DNA of 64,000 nucleotides, from NCBI GenBank assembly GCA_963971285.1, contig OZ020245.1, positions 16,692,983 to 16,756,982 of the forward strand. The letters are read 5' to 3'. The translations under genes were made by a program, and so were the position numbers. How positions within the stretch are numbered: position 1 is the stretch's first letter; every line of letters starts with the position of its first letter. The stretch comes from Astropecten irregularis. Taxonomy: Eukaryota > Echinodermata > Asteroidea > Paxillosida > Astropectinidae. A model generated the notes under the pieces. It saw only the letters and a program-made list of their open reading frames with translations, had not been told where the DNA came from and did not search any database. Below are positions 47,301 to 51,357 of this stretch, in pieces.

Positions 47301-49836
47301 GAATGATGGAGTCGCGCGAACGGTCGTCTGCCGATACCTCCATCACTCCAGGGCTTTCCATAATGACCTCCTGCGAGTTCTATTTTGCATAAGAAAGGGG
47401 GGGGGGGAGAAGAAAAAAAAAGAAGTAAATAATAGATGTCTATGTGCAAAAGGAAATAAACCATCGAAATGTATATTTACTTCGAATACGTTTCACTCAC
47501 CAGAATGGGCATGTTCTCCTTTACACCAGCTCCACGAATGTATGGAACACCTCGCTGAGGTGCAGGGGGAGTTGGTGGGATGATGGAGTCCTGGGAAAGG
47601 GCATCTGCATACACATCCATCACCCCGGGAGTTTCCATGATGACGTCATGTGAGTTCTATGTATGTTGGAAACAATATACATGTATGTTTAGTTGGAGAA
47701 GGTAGACCTATTAAAAAAGACTACACATTATTATTATTATTTCATTATTTGTCTTTACTTGTATGGAATACGTTTCACTCACCACACTGGGCATGTTCTC
47801 CTTTACACCAGCTCCACGAATGTACGGAACACCTCGCTGAGGTGCAGGGGGAGTTGGTGGGATGATGGAGTCCTGGGAAAGGGCATCCGCAGAGTTCTCC
47901 ACCACTCCGGGTGTTTCTGAGATAACACTCGGGTCCTGCGTGCCGAAAATAAATATGATGGAATTTATGTAATTATACATCGTATTTTGTATACATCATG
48001 TTCCGTTTAATGCAAAATCAAGTCGTTGAAAGATTACGCAACCAAACGTGTTAAACTCACCATGTCATCGTTCTCCATCTCACGCAGACAACGTTGAAAT
48101 GTCAAACTTGCTGGAGGAAGGGGCATGGGTCGCCCACCATCACCCTAGGGATAAATAATAACAATAATATTGTTTTTTTTTGTTTTTTTTTAATAAAAGA
48201 GCGTTTGCTCTATTTATTCATTCAACAAACAAAAACAGACTCAATTATTTAAAAATAGGCCTAATACGAATAACATAAAATAATTCAGGCGATTTAAACA
48301 GTAATACATATTCATGTTATGGAGATGAAGAAAGCGTTACGTCAATGTGAGCTCCCTCATCCAGATTTAAGGCCTGCCTGCTTTTGTTTCAATCATAGGA
48401 AAAATTTCTACAACGCCACCTTCATCGTTATTATTAAGTGAAAATGAACCATCCCCAAATCATTATTAATTTATTAAATATAGGTCTAGGCCTACTCACC
48501 AAAGTCGGTAAGGTCATCTACTCATCTTATTTTATTATTATTTCTTATAAGCTCATTATTCCTCAGGCTAAGTGTTATTTTATGAAAAGCATTATCGTTT
48601 GCACCTACCTCACCAAACAGTTCGTCGACTATGCGGTCAATCTCTAACTGCTGAGAAAAGGTTGGATCTGGACTTAGAAATGGGTAGTGTGCCCATTCTT
48701 CCTCCAAACGATCCATCTCCTCTAATTGAGAGGATGTGGGATCGGGACTTAAAAATACCCATTCACCGCCAAGCTCCATCGTAAACTCTCGTTATTTGAC
48801 TTCTTTCCAGTACAACGATCCAAAGAGCAATGCGATTCAATTCCCAACAAAGATCATGTATATGACAATGCCCGTGCGCGTGCGCGTCCGCGCCCGCGCA
48901 ACACGCGTACGCGCGCGTCCCCAAAAAGATCATGTACGTGACAATGCCCGTGCGCGTCCAAGCTCGCGCAACACGCGTACGCGCGCGTCCGACAAGCGTT
49001 ACCACGCTAGCGCGCGTCAGACGCGCAACACGCGTACCCACGCGGCCGACGCACACTGCGCGCCCACGCCCGCGCACCACGCGCACACTGCGCGCCCGCG
49101 CGTGCGTGAGTACGCGCACGCGCTATCATGCGCGTCCGATGCGCGCGCGTGCGTGAGTACGCGCACGCGCTATCGCGCGCTGCGCATGCGCAGTTCATTC
49201 CCTCCTCCTCCTCCTCCTCCTCAAACCACACTAAAAAGGGTTCAACCGCCCCACATATACTACTCGTGTGAAAAAAAGATGGCCTCATCTAAGGTAACTT
49301 GGTAGTTTCAATGTGGTATAAAAATTATGTGCAAGACACAAGTGAACTTTTAGATCATAATGTGTCATTCGAGCCTATTTCTCAAAATGGGCGGGAAAAC
49401 TTATAAAAATGTGTATCCCTTGATTAATGTGGTTGTGTGTCTTTTAGGTGGAAGTACGTACAAGGTGCACTACGCTTCCAGCCGTCTGGTACCTGGAATA
49501 CACGGCATCATGGGGTGCTTTGATGTTTCCACGTGTGAGTGCAGAGGAGAGAGTACGGACATCCACAACCCACCCTTGGTCTATGACATCACCAGAGACC
49601 CATCGGAGGCCAGCCCGATGGACAACAGCGACCCCAGGGTCAAGGAAATCGTCAGAGAGGTGGACGAGGCGGTGGCCAGACATAGACTGACCATCCAGCC
49701 CGATCGGGAGCAGATTAATTTTTTGCAAATGTTGCCCAGACCATGGAACCAGCCACGATGCGGTAGCTTCCCTTTCTATACATGCACAGATCCGTATCTG
49801 AATCAAATAAAAACCAACCAAGTATTGAAAAATTAA
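29336..49836 (+). CDS. Steryl-sulfatase-like arylsulfatase, copy A (five exons, Polinton in last intron)
   Basis: Exons: 29336-29669, 30856-30978, 32103-32789, 32943-33227, 49448-49836; about 605 aa, all introns phase 1. I start at the ATG at 29336 because copy B has the same start context. Residues 23-42 form a signal peptide. The metal-binding motif [10 protein letters not shown] is near residue 53, the formylglycine-precursor motif CSPSR at 95-99, GKWHLG spans exons 2-3, and TSDNG is in exon 3. Exon 3 also encodes two hydrophobic segments between the catalytic halves, the membrane hairpin typical of steryl sulfatases. The last intron is 16.2 kb because a complete Polinton sits in it on the opposite strand. 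The donors of exons 2 (GTTCGT) and 3 (GTTGGT) are weaker than in copy B. The coding frame is intact; whether the gene is still spliced efficiently is open. Confidence 0.85.
30079..30278. mobile_element. Two tandem MITEs with ends ACACGGGTTTACACTTC (intron 1 of sulfatase A)
   Basis: Copy 1 is 30079-30173 and copy 2 is 30191-30278. Each has ACACGGGTTTACACTTC-like left and GAAGTGTAAACCCGTGT-like right ends around CAAAACGAGGCA and CGCATGCGC. A third copy is at 58098-58194. Confidence 0.85.
31328..31985 (+). mobile_element. 5'-truncated Penelope-like element (GIY-YIG end plus tail)
   Basis: The open frame through 31543 encodes a C-terminal piece with PVGFHFNLPNH, then ISDM, IESL, REKVWIKKLRT and a final GLNLQE, the usual end of Penelope-type or GIY-YIG retroelement proteins. 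C-rich DNA follows, then a tail with GATCCTGCTAGGATCGAAAC and GCGTCAGGCCCTCC (31876-31911) that resembles the hammerhead-like terminal segment of such elements. The tail recurs at 57479-57551 and 59095-59180. It lies in intron 2 of sulfatase A. Confidence 0.68.
33492..33497 (+). repeat. Target-site duplication CGTGTG (left)
   Basis: Perfect 6-bp match to 49265-49270, directly outside the Polinton TIRs. It defines the insertion point in the sulfatase intron. Confidence 0.92.
33498..33667 (+). repeat. Polinton left terminal inverted repeat
   Basis: Matches the reverse complement of 49095-49264 with only a few mismatches (for example AATGTACTG versus AATGAACTG). The outer 60 bases are unique sequence, followed by a GAG triplet run, then GC-rich alternating CG/CA subrepeats with the unit GCGTGCGCGTACTCACGC present twice. 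Similarity fades after about 170 bp. Confidence 0.93.
33733..33753 (+). promoter_or_regulatory. Putative promoter of the WW-domain unit (CRE-like site plus TATA)
   Basis: TGACGTAA at 33733-33740 resembles a CREB/ATF site, and a TATAAAA stretch follows within ten bases (around 33746). Both lie just inside the left TIR and about 240 bp upstream of the ATG at 33994. Spacing fits a core promoter driving the only + strand unit of the element. This is a motif-level inference. Confidence 0.4.
33994..34701 (+). CDS. Polinton WW-domain + PC4-like protein (unspliced form)
   Basis: 235 aa from the ATG at 33994. Residues 52-80 form a WW domain: W54, a GKTYYYN core, W77 and P80. An Ala-rich and a Ser/Gly/Pro-rich linker follows, with the basic stretch KPTRGVKRRF as a possible nuclear signal. 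Residues 171-235 match the PC4/SUB1 (p15) single-strand DNA-binding coactivator fold: RFQIG, VKRFKGRPYVNIREYY, GKKGINL and a final QW helix. Known PC4 proteins bind melted promoter or ssDNA; WW domains bind Pro-rich peptides. The fusion suggests a link between element DNA and the host transcription machinery. The PC4 part lies wholly in a predicted intron (34517-34774), so this product requires intron retention or the intronic AATAAA at 34731. Confidence 0.82.
   Translation: MVGHPKLTKLNIKLANATATSPPVPVPDVSPDVDDGSRAGEPIPISSSLFEAGWRQAFSETQGKTYYYNMHTQESKWALPGTPDRYDEPPPPTKDVLAAAAAAAVGLASLSNVSGGSGAGPSVTPIQPQASTTKASGSVAAGNSGKPTRGVKRRFPPDPDQEENENSAVRFQIGGERYAVVKRFKGRPYVNIREYYYNQTGTKLLAGKKGINLKADQWKMLMLQHEDITALVDNM
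33994..35250 (+). CDS. Polinton WW-domain protein, predicted spliced form with CxxC domain
   Basis: Exons 33994-34516 and 34775-35250 give 333 codons including the stop. The donor GGAG/GTGAGC is at 34517 and the acceptor, after a pyrimidine-rich tract, ends TTGCTTCAG at 34774. The join is phase 1 and keeps the frame. The second exon has an open frame of over 150 codons but no ATG at its start, which supports splicing rather than an independent gene. It encodes a C-x2-C-x9-H-x-C cluster (CEGC...DHAC) that could bind zinc, then helical, acidic sequence ending in MGFN. The shared N-terminus keeps the WW domain; the PC4 domain is removed. AATAAA at 35606-35611 can serve this transcript. The function of the CxxC part is unknown. 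Confidence 0.6.
34731..34736 (+). terminator. Intronic poly(A) signal AATAAA
   Basis: Lies 30 bp after the PC4-form stop and inside the predicted intron, so cleavage here would produce the WW-PC4 form and block splicing. Confidence 0.45.
35251..35966. other. Convergent intergenic spacer in the Polinton
   Basis: AT-rich 716 bp between the + strand WW unit and the - strand protease. It has AATAAA on + at 35606-35611 and AATAAA on - at 35746-35751, so both transcripts can end here. I see no gene in it. Confidence 0.6.
35967..36485 (-). CDS. PRO: Polinton maturation protease, adenain-like cysteine protease (PRO)
   Basis: 172 aa from the ATG at 36485 (two codons inside a longer frame that opens with GTG). 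The Cys protease triad of the adenovirus protease family (C5) is visible: H53 in GQHWISI, D69 in EYFDSYG, C106 in SAVCGQYC, with a Gln in CGQ. In adenoviruses and adintoviruses this enzyme trims capsid and core proteins during assembly. It lies 20 bp downstream of the major capsid gene on the same strand, in the compact virion-gene block. Length is close to the family norm of about 170-200 aa. Confidence 0.9.
   Translation of the reverse strand: MDNFQIDSILKGDRYTMHHFRGVFARDQLLHQSVLLPSGFVVNTDPKSKPGQHWISIYVDRCGKAEYFDSYGLPPLLPEFKTFLKKNSKAYRYNRRRLQGPLSAVCGQYCIFYLLHRCRGLDMGDIERLFSSDTSENDMIVNEFVRKHFPSFKTQVYDGKFLIRQISRALGT
36506..37852 (-). CDS. MCP: Polinton major capsid protein (double jelly roll)
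   Basis: 448 aa from the ATG at 37852; the frame stays open 15 codons further upstream, but the start MSLLHDRSCECTKSELDLF is the usual N-terminus in this family. Conserved stretches: PPTQTSIEKG near the N-terminus, FDGGPIEFFIPGSG, a Tyr-rich TYPYRA motif, and FDLTPD near the C-terminus. The family forms trimeric capsomers with two vertical beta-sandwich domains. Neighbours are the protease downstream and a basic small protein upstream, with 28 bp between genes. No breaks are seen. Confidence 0.88.
   Translation of the reverse strand: MSLLHDRSCECTKSELDLFVLPPTQTSIEKGQWVEFHPIANIFDGGPIEFFIPGSGEEYSDLSQTQLYIKAKVVNGNGTDLAQDAPVGPVNLFLQSLFSQIDVTMNERLITSSSPTYPYRAIMETLLSYGGDAKTSQLTSSMFYKDTARQMDNASTDEEDDDGNALPINRGLKMRSNFTRVSRVVDMIGPIHSDIFFQDRLMLNGVDLKLKLIRSSDAFCLMATGANPAYKVMIQEASVFVRRVKVSSAVMLGHAKALEKGSAKYPLKRTLCKVMSVPQGNMTLSQDHVFLGQLPTRMVIGCVSNQAFNGQYGRNPFNFQNFNLNFLSVYLDGEQIPYAPLKPNFAPESENFVRAYHTLFSGTDKMYKDEGNGITRKDFPDGYALYGFDLTPDISSGGHFNLVKHGNLRLEMHFASPLPETVNVIVYAEFDNILEIDQARNVIFDYTS
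37881..38306 (-). CDS. Small basic virion protein with Gly-rich hydrophobic segment
   Basis: 141 aa. The centre has GFGLGGILGGLLRSALPLIKSGAKSLG, followed by an amphipathic helix-like stretch; the C-terminal 60 residues are very basic (RTRLKRAGRR, KGIKRKARGRR). This layout resembles the adenovirus core/pX-type and pVI-type proteins: a DNA-condensing tail plus a membrane-active segment. It lies between the two capsid genes, 9 bp from the minor capsid stop. Function is inferred from layout, not from a catalytic motif. Confidence 0.68.
   Translation of the reverse strand: MRNTFVPRCKHYEDYYVRQVGQGLPVFEGPRNQRGFGLGGILGGLLRSALPLIKSGAKSLGKEALRTGVNIANDALQGKDIKTAARTRLKRAGRRITQRAIESMTANIRQGPRKGIKRKARGRRVTSNQSKRGKRSLDIFD
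38316..39062 (-). CDS. mCP: Polinton minor capsid (penton-like, single jelly roll) protein
   Basis: 248 aa from the ATG at 39062. Typical opening with a Ser-rich FFVTLPSNGS, an N-terminal beta-rich part with WEVALVECTYPH, then LLGF and VYSNIIEYSIVGDKRAPLLR, which are hallmarks of Polinton penton-like proteins. Predicted role: pentameric vertex of the capsid. It sits between the integrase and the small basic protein in the same strand block. Confidence 0.86.
   Translation of the reverse strand: MATSSFFVTLPSNGSMATHPHNTLTHFYSNLPSPLTFQGAWEVALVECTYPHRWLNVFDGDNVIFCSAGGQGVIHPHRVHEGFYPTPGGLIESLKPPLDHNGLVSLNYDEHIQKVIVKTCSGVVVKVRGRLANLLGFDDNTTLTGTEKSRRVVDMQPFHSLFVYSNIIEYSIVGDKRAPLLRTVNVEGHYGETVTKTYVNPHYVPLKQKLVDTIEIDIRDDTGQSIPFISGKVIVKLHFRQQRSAHFN
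39112..40185 (-). CDS. INT: Polinton integrase (DDE, retroviral type) with C-terminal chromodomain
   Basis: 357 aa from the ATG at 40185 (the open frame continues seven codons upstream from a TTG, then a stop). The rve core shows D78 in QWQADL, D139 in QTDKGKEF and E173 in SVVERFNR (D-x33-E), plus WLSEQPTYTLHKPVR upstream. The last 45 residues (YTVEEVL...HLVKWLGYPSKFNSW) are a chromodomain, which may guide insertion to histone-marked chromatin. The enzyme inserts the linear element DNA and makes 6-bp duplications, consistent with the CGTGTG pair here. Confidence 0.92.
   Translation of the reverse strand: MAEAYLKRIYYDPQHPASFGGVDAVYRAAKGDGTGLTKKQIETWLSEQPTYTLHKPVRKHFKRNRVVVHGIDHQWQADLVDLPSLVKYNRGYRYLLTCIDIFSKYAWAVPLKNKKAKTLVDAFDEIVKQGRKPRLLQTDKGKEFMNALFQSYLKRKNIYFFTTHNETKASVVERFNRTLKTKMWKYFTANNTYDYMKVLPQLLSAYNNAFHRSIKTSPASVNSANADKVRENLYGPSYEHTDRAAFKFRVGDTVRISMATRPFRKGYLPNWTTEQFTISAKLQRHPPVYRLKDYDGEELEGTFYEPELQRIVKKKNDLYTVEEVLQTRKRKGKMEHLVKWLGYPSKFNSWVSHLQSL
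40350..40865 (-). CDS. Polinton Lys-rich protein of unknown function
   Basis: 171 aa from the ATG at 40865. The N-terminal half has a start like MVMIPHETLAQLQ, then LDADMRQLLERQDLTDEEKIKQ and an RYM stretch that recur in animal Polintons; the middle is Pro-rich; the C-terminal end is a run of Lys and Asn. I know no function. Position between ATPase-side genes and the integrase and the basic tail suggest a virion or DNA-associated protein. Confidence 0.7.
   Translation of the reverse strand: MHNAKKMVMIPHETLAQLQAAKQLEQSPVTRIVHGLDADMRQLLERQDLTDEEKIKQYHQILYRYMTLNRKRNAPLTMTFKNINEAEEKSQMPKLSPMIHPDPPYLEPEVDTKPSAVYLPSQASSSKLFAEASHLPPMPTEEAKNTTTKNKNKKKKKKNKRKTSTQKWTSY
40885..41211 (-). CDS. Small basic Polinton protein with hydrophobic C-terminus
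   Basis: 108 aa from the ATG at 41211. The middle is basic (KRRLSKYKRHLRALS), then KKKKILGQKGGFLGALLTPIL leads into a hydrophobic end VAGLLLK. The LGQKGGFL-like motif with hydrophobic tail is common in small Polinton-encoded proteins and may be membrane-active. It sits 19 bp from the Lys-rich gene and 36 bp from the ATPase, which suggests co-transcription. Confidence 0.7.
   Translation of the reverse strand: MSKRMVNHAPYLRVLAKGTAKQRQGVIEGASKELIACLCECALNVLNGNVSLKPIDKRRLSKYKRHLRALSIRKMSFHKKKKILGQKGGFLGALLTPILSTVAGLLLK
41248..41892 (-). CDS. ATP: Polinton genome-packaging ATPase (A32/FtsK-HerA type)
   Basis: 214 aa from the ATG at 41892 (an upstream in-frame TTG extends the frame ten codons). 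Walker A is GPTGCGKT at residues 15-22; Walker B is LIVIDD with the acidic pair near 90-91; a QN sensor-like site follows in LILQNLF. In related viruses the ATPase pumps DNA into preformed capsids. It is the most upstream gene of the structural block. Confidence 0.92.
   Translation of the reverse strand: MSVPIKHPFTCVVAGPTGCGKTQFVKRLLVPADENVIHPPPDTIVWCYGEYQDAYTHLASVVPHLQFLEGLPEDFHTKLDRSKRSLIVIDDLMTETGNNKRVTELFTKGSHHRNLSVILILQNLFYKGKEMRTISLNAHYMVLFKNPRDGSQITHLSRQMYPSRPKYMMEAYRDATSEPYGYLFIDLKPDTPEDLRLRSSIFPEQNTIVYVPRV
41893..42699. other. AT-rich spacer between ATPase and polymerase genes
   Basis: About 800 bp, rich in AATAA and AATCAATC repeats. AATAAA on the - strand at 42008-42013 could end the polymerase transcript. 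The promoter for the ATPase block is presumably here. No ORF of note. Confidence 0.5.
42700..48779 (-). CDS. POLB: Polinton protein-primed DNA polymerase B, six exons
   Basis: Main exon 42700-47106 plus five 5' exons on the - strand: 48609-48779 (ATG at 48779), 48061-48144, 47783-47935, 47501-47656, 47224-47379. All are phase 0 with GTGAGT or GTAGGT donors and AG acceptors, giving about 1708 aa. The first 240 residues are acidic and Pro-rich; exons 3-5 encode three copies of a 51-52 residue unit. Then come three zinc fingers (about 249-269, 276-296, 345-366), an OTU-like Cys protease region (DDDLCFFRSLA, C near 595, HGNHFSY His near 701), another Zn cluster, an exonuclease domain (FDFECFF), and polymerase motifs DANALYLW (A), LLGNSAYG (B), MDTDST (C). 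It copies the linear element from protein-primed ends. Confidence 0.88.
47224..47935 (-). repeat. Tandemly triplicated exon in the polymerase 5' region
   Basis: Three exons (47783-47935, 47501-47656, 47224-47379) of 51, 52 and 52 codons encode the same unit: a PGV block, a stretch like ADALSQDSIIP, then PPAPQR and YIRGAGV. The two upstream copies are almost identical at DNA level, including the first intron bases GTGAGTGAAACG; the copy next to the polymerase exon is more diverged. Confidence 0.85.
49095..49264 (-). repeat. Polinton right terminal inverted repeat
   Basis: Inverted partner of 33498-33667. Inward of it, 48860-49095 continues as an expanded GC-rich tandem region of ACGCGTACGCGCGCGTCC-like units that has no counterpart of the same length at the left end. 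Confidence 0.93.
49265..49270 (+). repeat. Target-site duplication CGTGTG (right)
   Basis: Direct copy of 33492-33497. The sulfatase intron resumes here and runs to the acceptor before 49448. Confidence 0.92.
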
Positions 49837-50082
49837 TTAATGACCAATACGAAGACGTTTCAAAAACCGTACATTGAAGGATGATTATTTCCCCTTAAAA
49901 TCCATTAGTTTTTTATGCTTAAAACTTGAAATATGAGTATATTTTGCTCTGTTAGACGTTGCTAAATCAATGTCGAAGAAGTCGAACTGCAGAATTAAAC
50001 CAAGATGTATTGAGAAATAATGGAACGTCTGAATTTGTATTTTGTTGTGTAATGTATTTGCTTTTTTTACTTAAAAAATTAC

Positions 50083-50265
50083 TGGAGCGGGATTCGAACT
50101 GGCGACCTCCTGACATCCGCTCCAATGCGGTGTGCGCGTGATCTCATGGCTTCTGAAACCAAACGAACAAAGATAATTGACTCTTTGGGACACCACCAAC
50201 GTAGGGCCGACTGCATAACTTAGTTGGTAGAGCGCCTGTACGGTATTCGAATCCCGAATGGAATT
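50083..50265. mobile_element. Two SINE heads in inverted arrangement
   Basis: 50083-50195 on - has the B box GGGATTCGAAC complement and tail CAATTATCTTTG; 50207-50265 on + has ACTTAGTTGGTAGAGCGC and ATTCGAATCCCG. Neither folds as an intact tRNA. Confidence 0.6.
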
Positions 50266-51357
50266 ATTCGGTTTAAATTAATATTGTATTGCAACTACAT
50301 AAATCAACTTTATTCAAGTAGGACAGGGGCCATTTTCATGGAGCTGTTAAAGCACAACAAAATTGCTTAGCACAAAATGTCTTGCTCAATAAATCAAACC
50401 ACCATTAAAAATTCCATTTGATATTCATGGACAGCAAACAACAGTCAAAGAACAATCACAAGTGATACACAACACATGAAAATGATGTTACTTCTGTTTT
50501 AAATGAAGACAGAAATTTCATGGTTAGCAAATTGTTGTGATAAGCAGGGCCGTGAAATTGGCCCCTGGTGCTGAGTGGCTGCCCCTGCCCTTGCGCGCCC
50601 GTCGACAAAAATCATGTAAAACATCTTTAAAGATTATCAAATTATAAATTTGTACAGTCTCTATTCATTAATAATTGCCAATTTCATGTTGTCTGTGAAT
50701 GTGCAACCCCGCTATGTCTGGTATTGTTACCAGTGTGTTACCTTAATTGCCCAAGATGTAGATTCGGTTGTTATTACTGCCATGTGCCATGACACCATGC
50801 CATGAGCTTTATGGCCGCTATCCATGCATGAGTTTGTGGAAACCTTTCGAAAATCGGCAGCCCTATAATAAAACACCACTAACGGACTGACAAAAGTTAT
50901 CTTTTCACCCCACAATTGAGCCTCTTATCTCGATTATTGCTATTAGTATCCCCAATGCAAATAGAAACGCTACTTTTAGAACGTTCAAGGTTGGAAAGGT
51001 CCGAAGTCCAAAGTAAATGAACAAAAAAAAAAGTCAGATTTTTCAGATCAGATCAAAATTGTCAGCATTGTTTTTGCATCTGTCGTGGCTGCATGGCCTG
51101 CAATCTTCTTTAATCGTAACCTGTCAATTAAATTGAACTTGTTAGCAGTAAGCCTGGGGTCTTCTCGTCACCTACTTCCTCTATATCTAAAGCACATGTC
51201 TTTGAATGGACATTGGAATCGATTCTTTTTGGTTGATGCAACGTGAATAAAATCTTTAGACCAACGGTAGCAGATCACATGCATGCTAAAGGAGTGTTGC
51301 ATCACAGTGTGGAACTACAGCGGTAGTCAGTATTTTTCGCACATACACAACTTGAAC

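Larger units (their letters stand above)
33498..49264. mobile_element. Complete Polinton/Maverick element (15,767 bp)
   Basis: Bounded by inverted repeats starting AGTAGTATATG at 33498 and its reverse complement ending at 49264, and by the direct repeat CGTGTG at 33492-33497 and 49265-49270, the 6-bp duplication typical of Polintons. It contains the full self-synthesising set: protein-primed PolB, retroviral-type integrase, A32/FtsK-like ATPase, adenain-like protease, and major and minor capsid proteins. All are open without visible frameshift or stop. Most genes are on the - strand in a compact block; one WW-domain unit is on the + strand at the left end. It sits in intron 4 of sulfatase copy A, in opposite orientation. 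Intact genes, a perfect TSD and near-identical TIRs suggest a recent insertion. Confidence 0.96.

Noticed and set aside
51283-51357. Upstream ATG extending sulfatase B by 25 residues
   Set aside because: It would bury the signal peptide and is not shared by copy A, where the matching start is at 29336.
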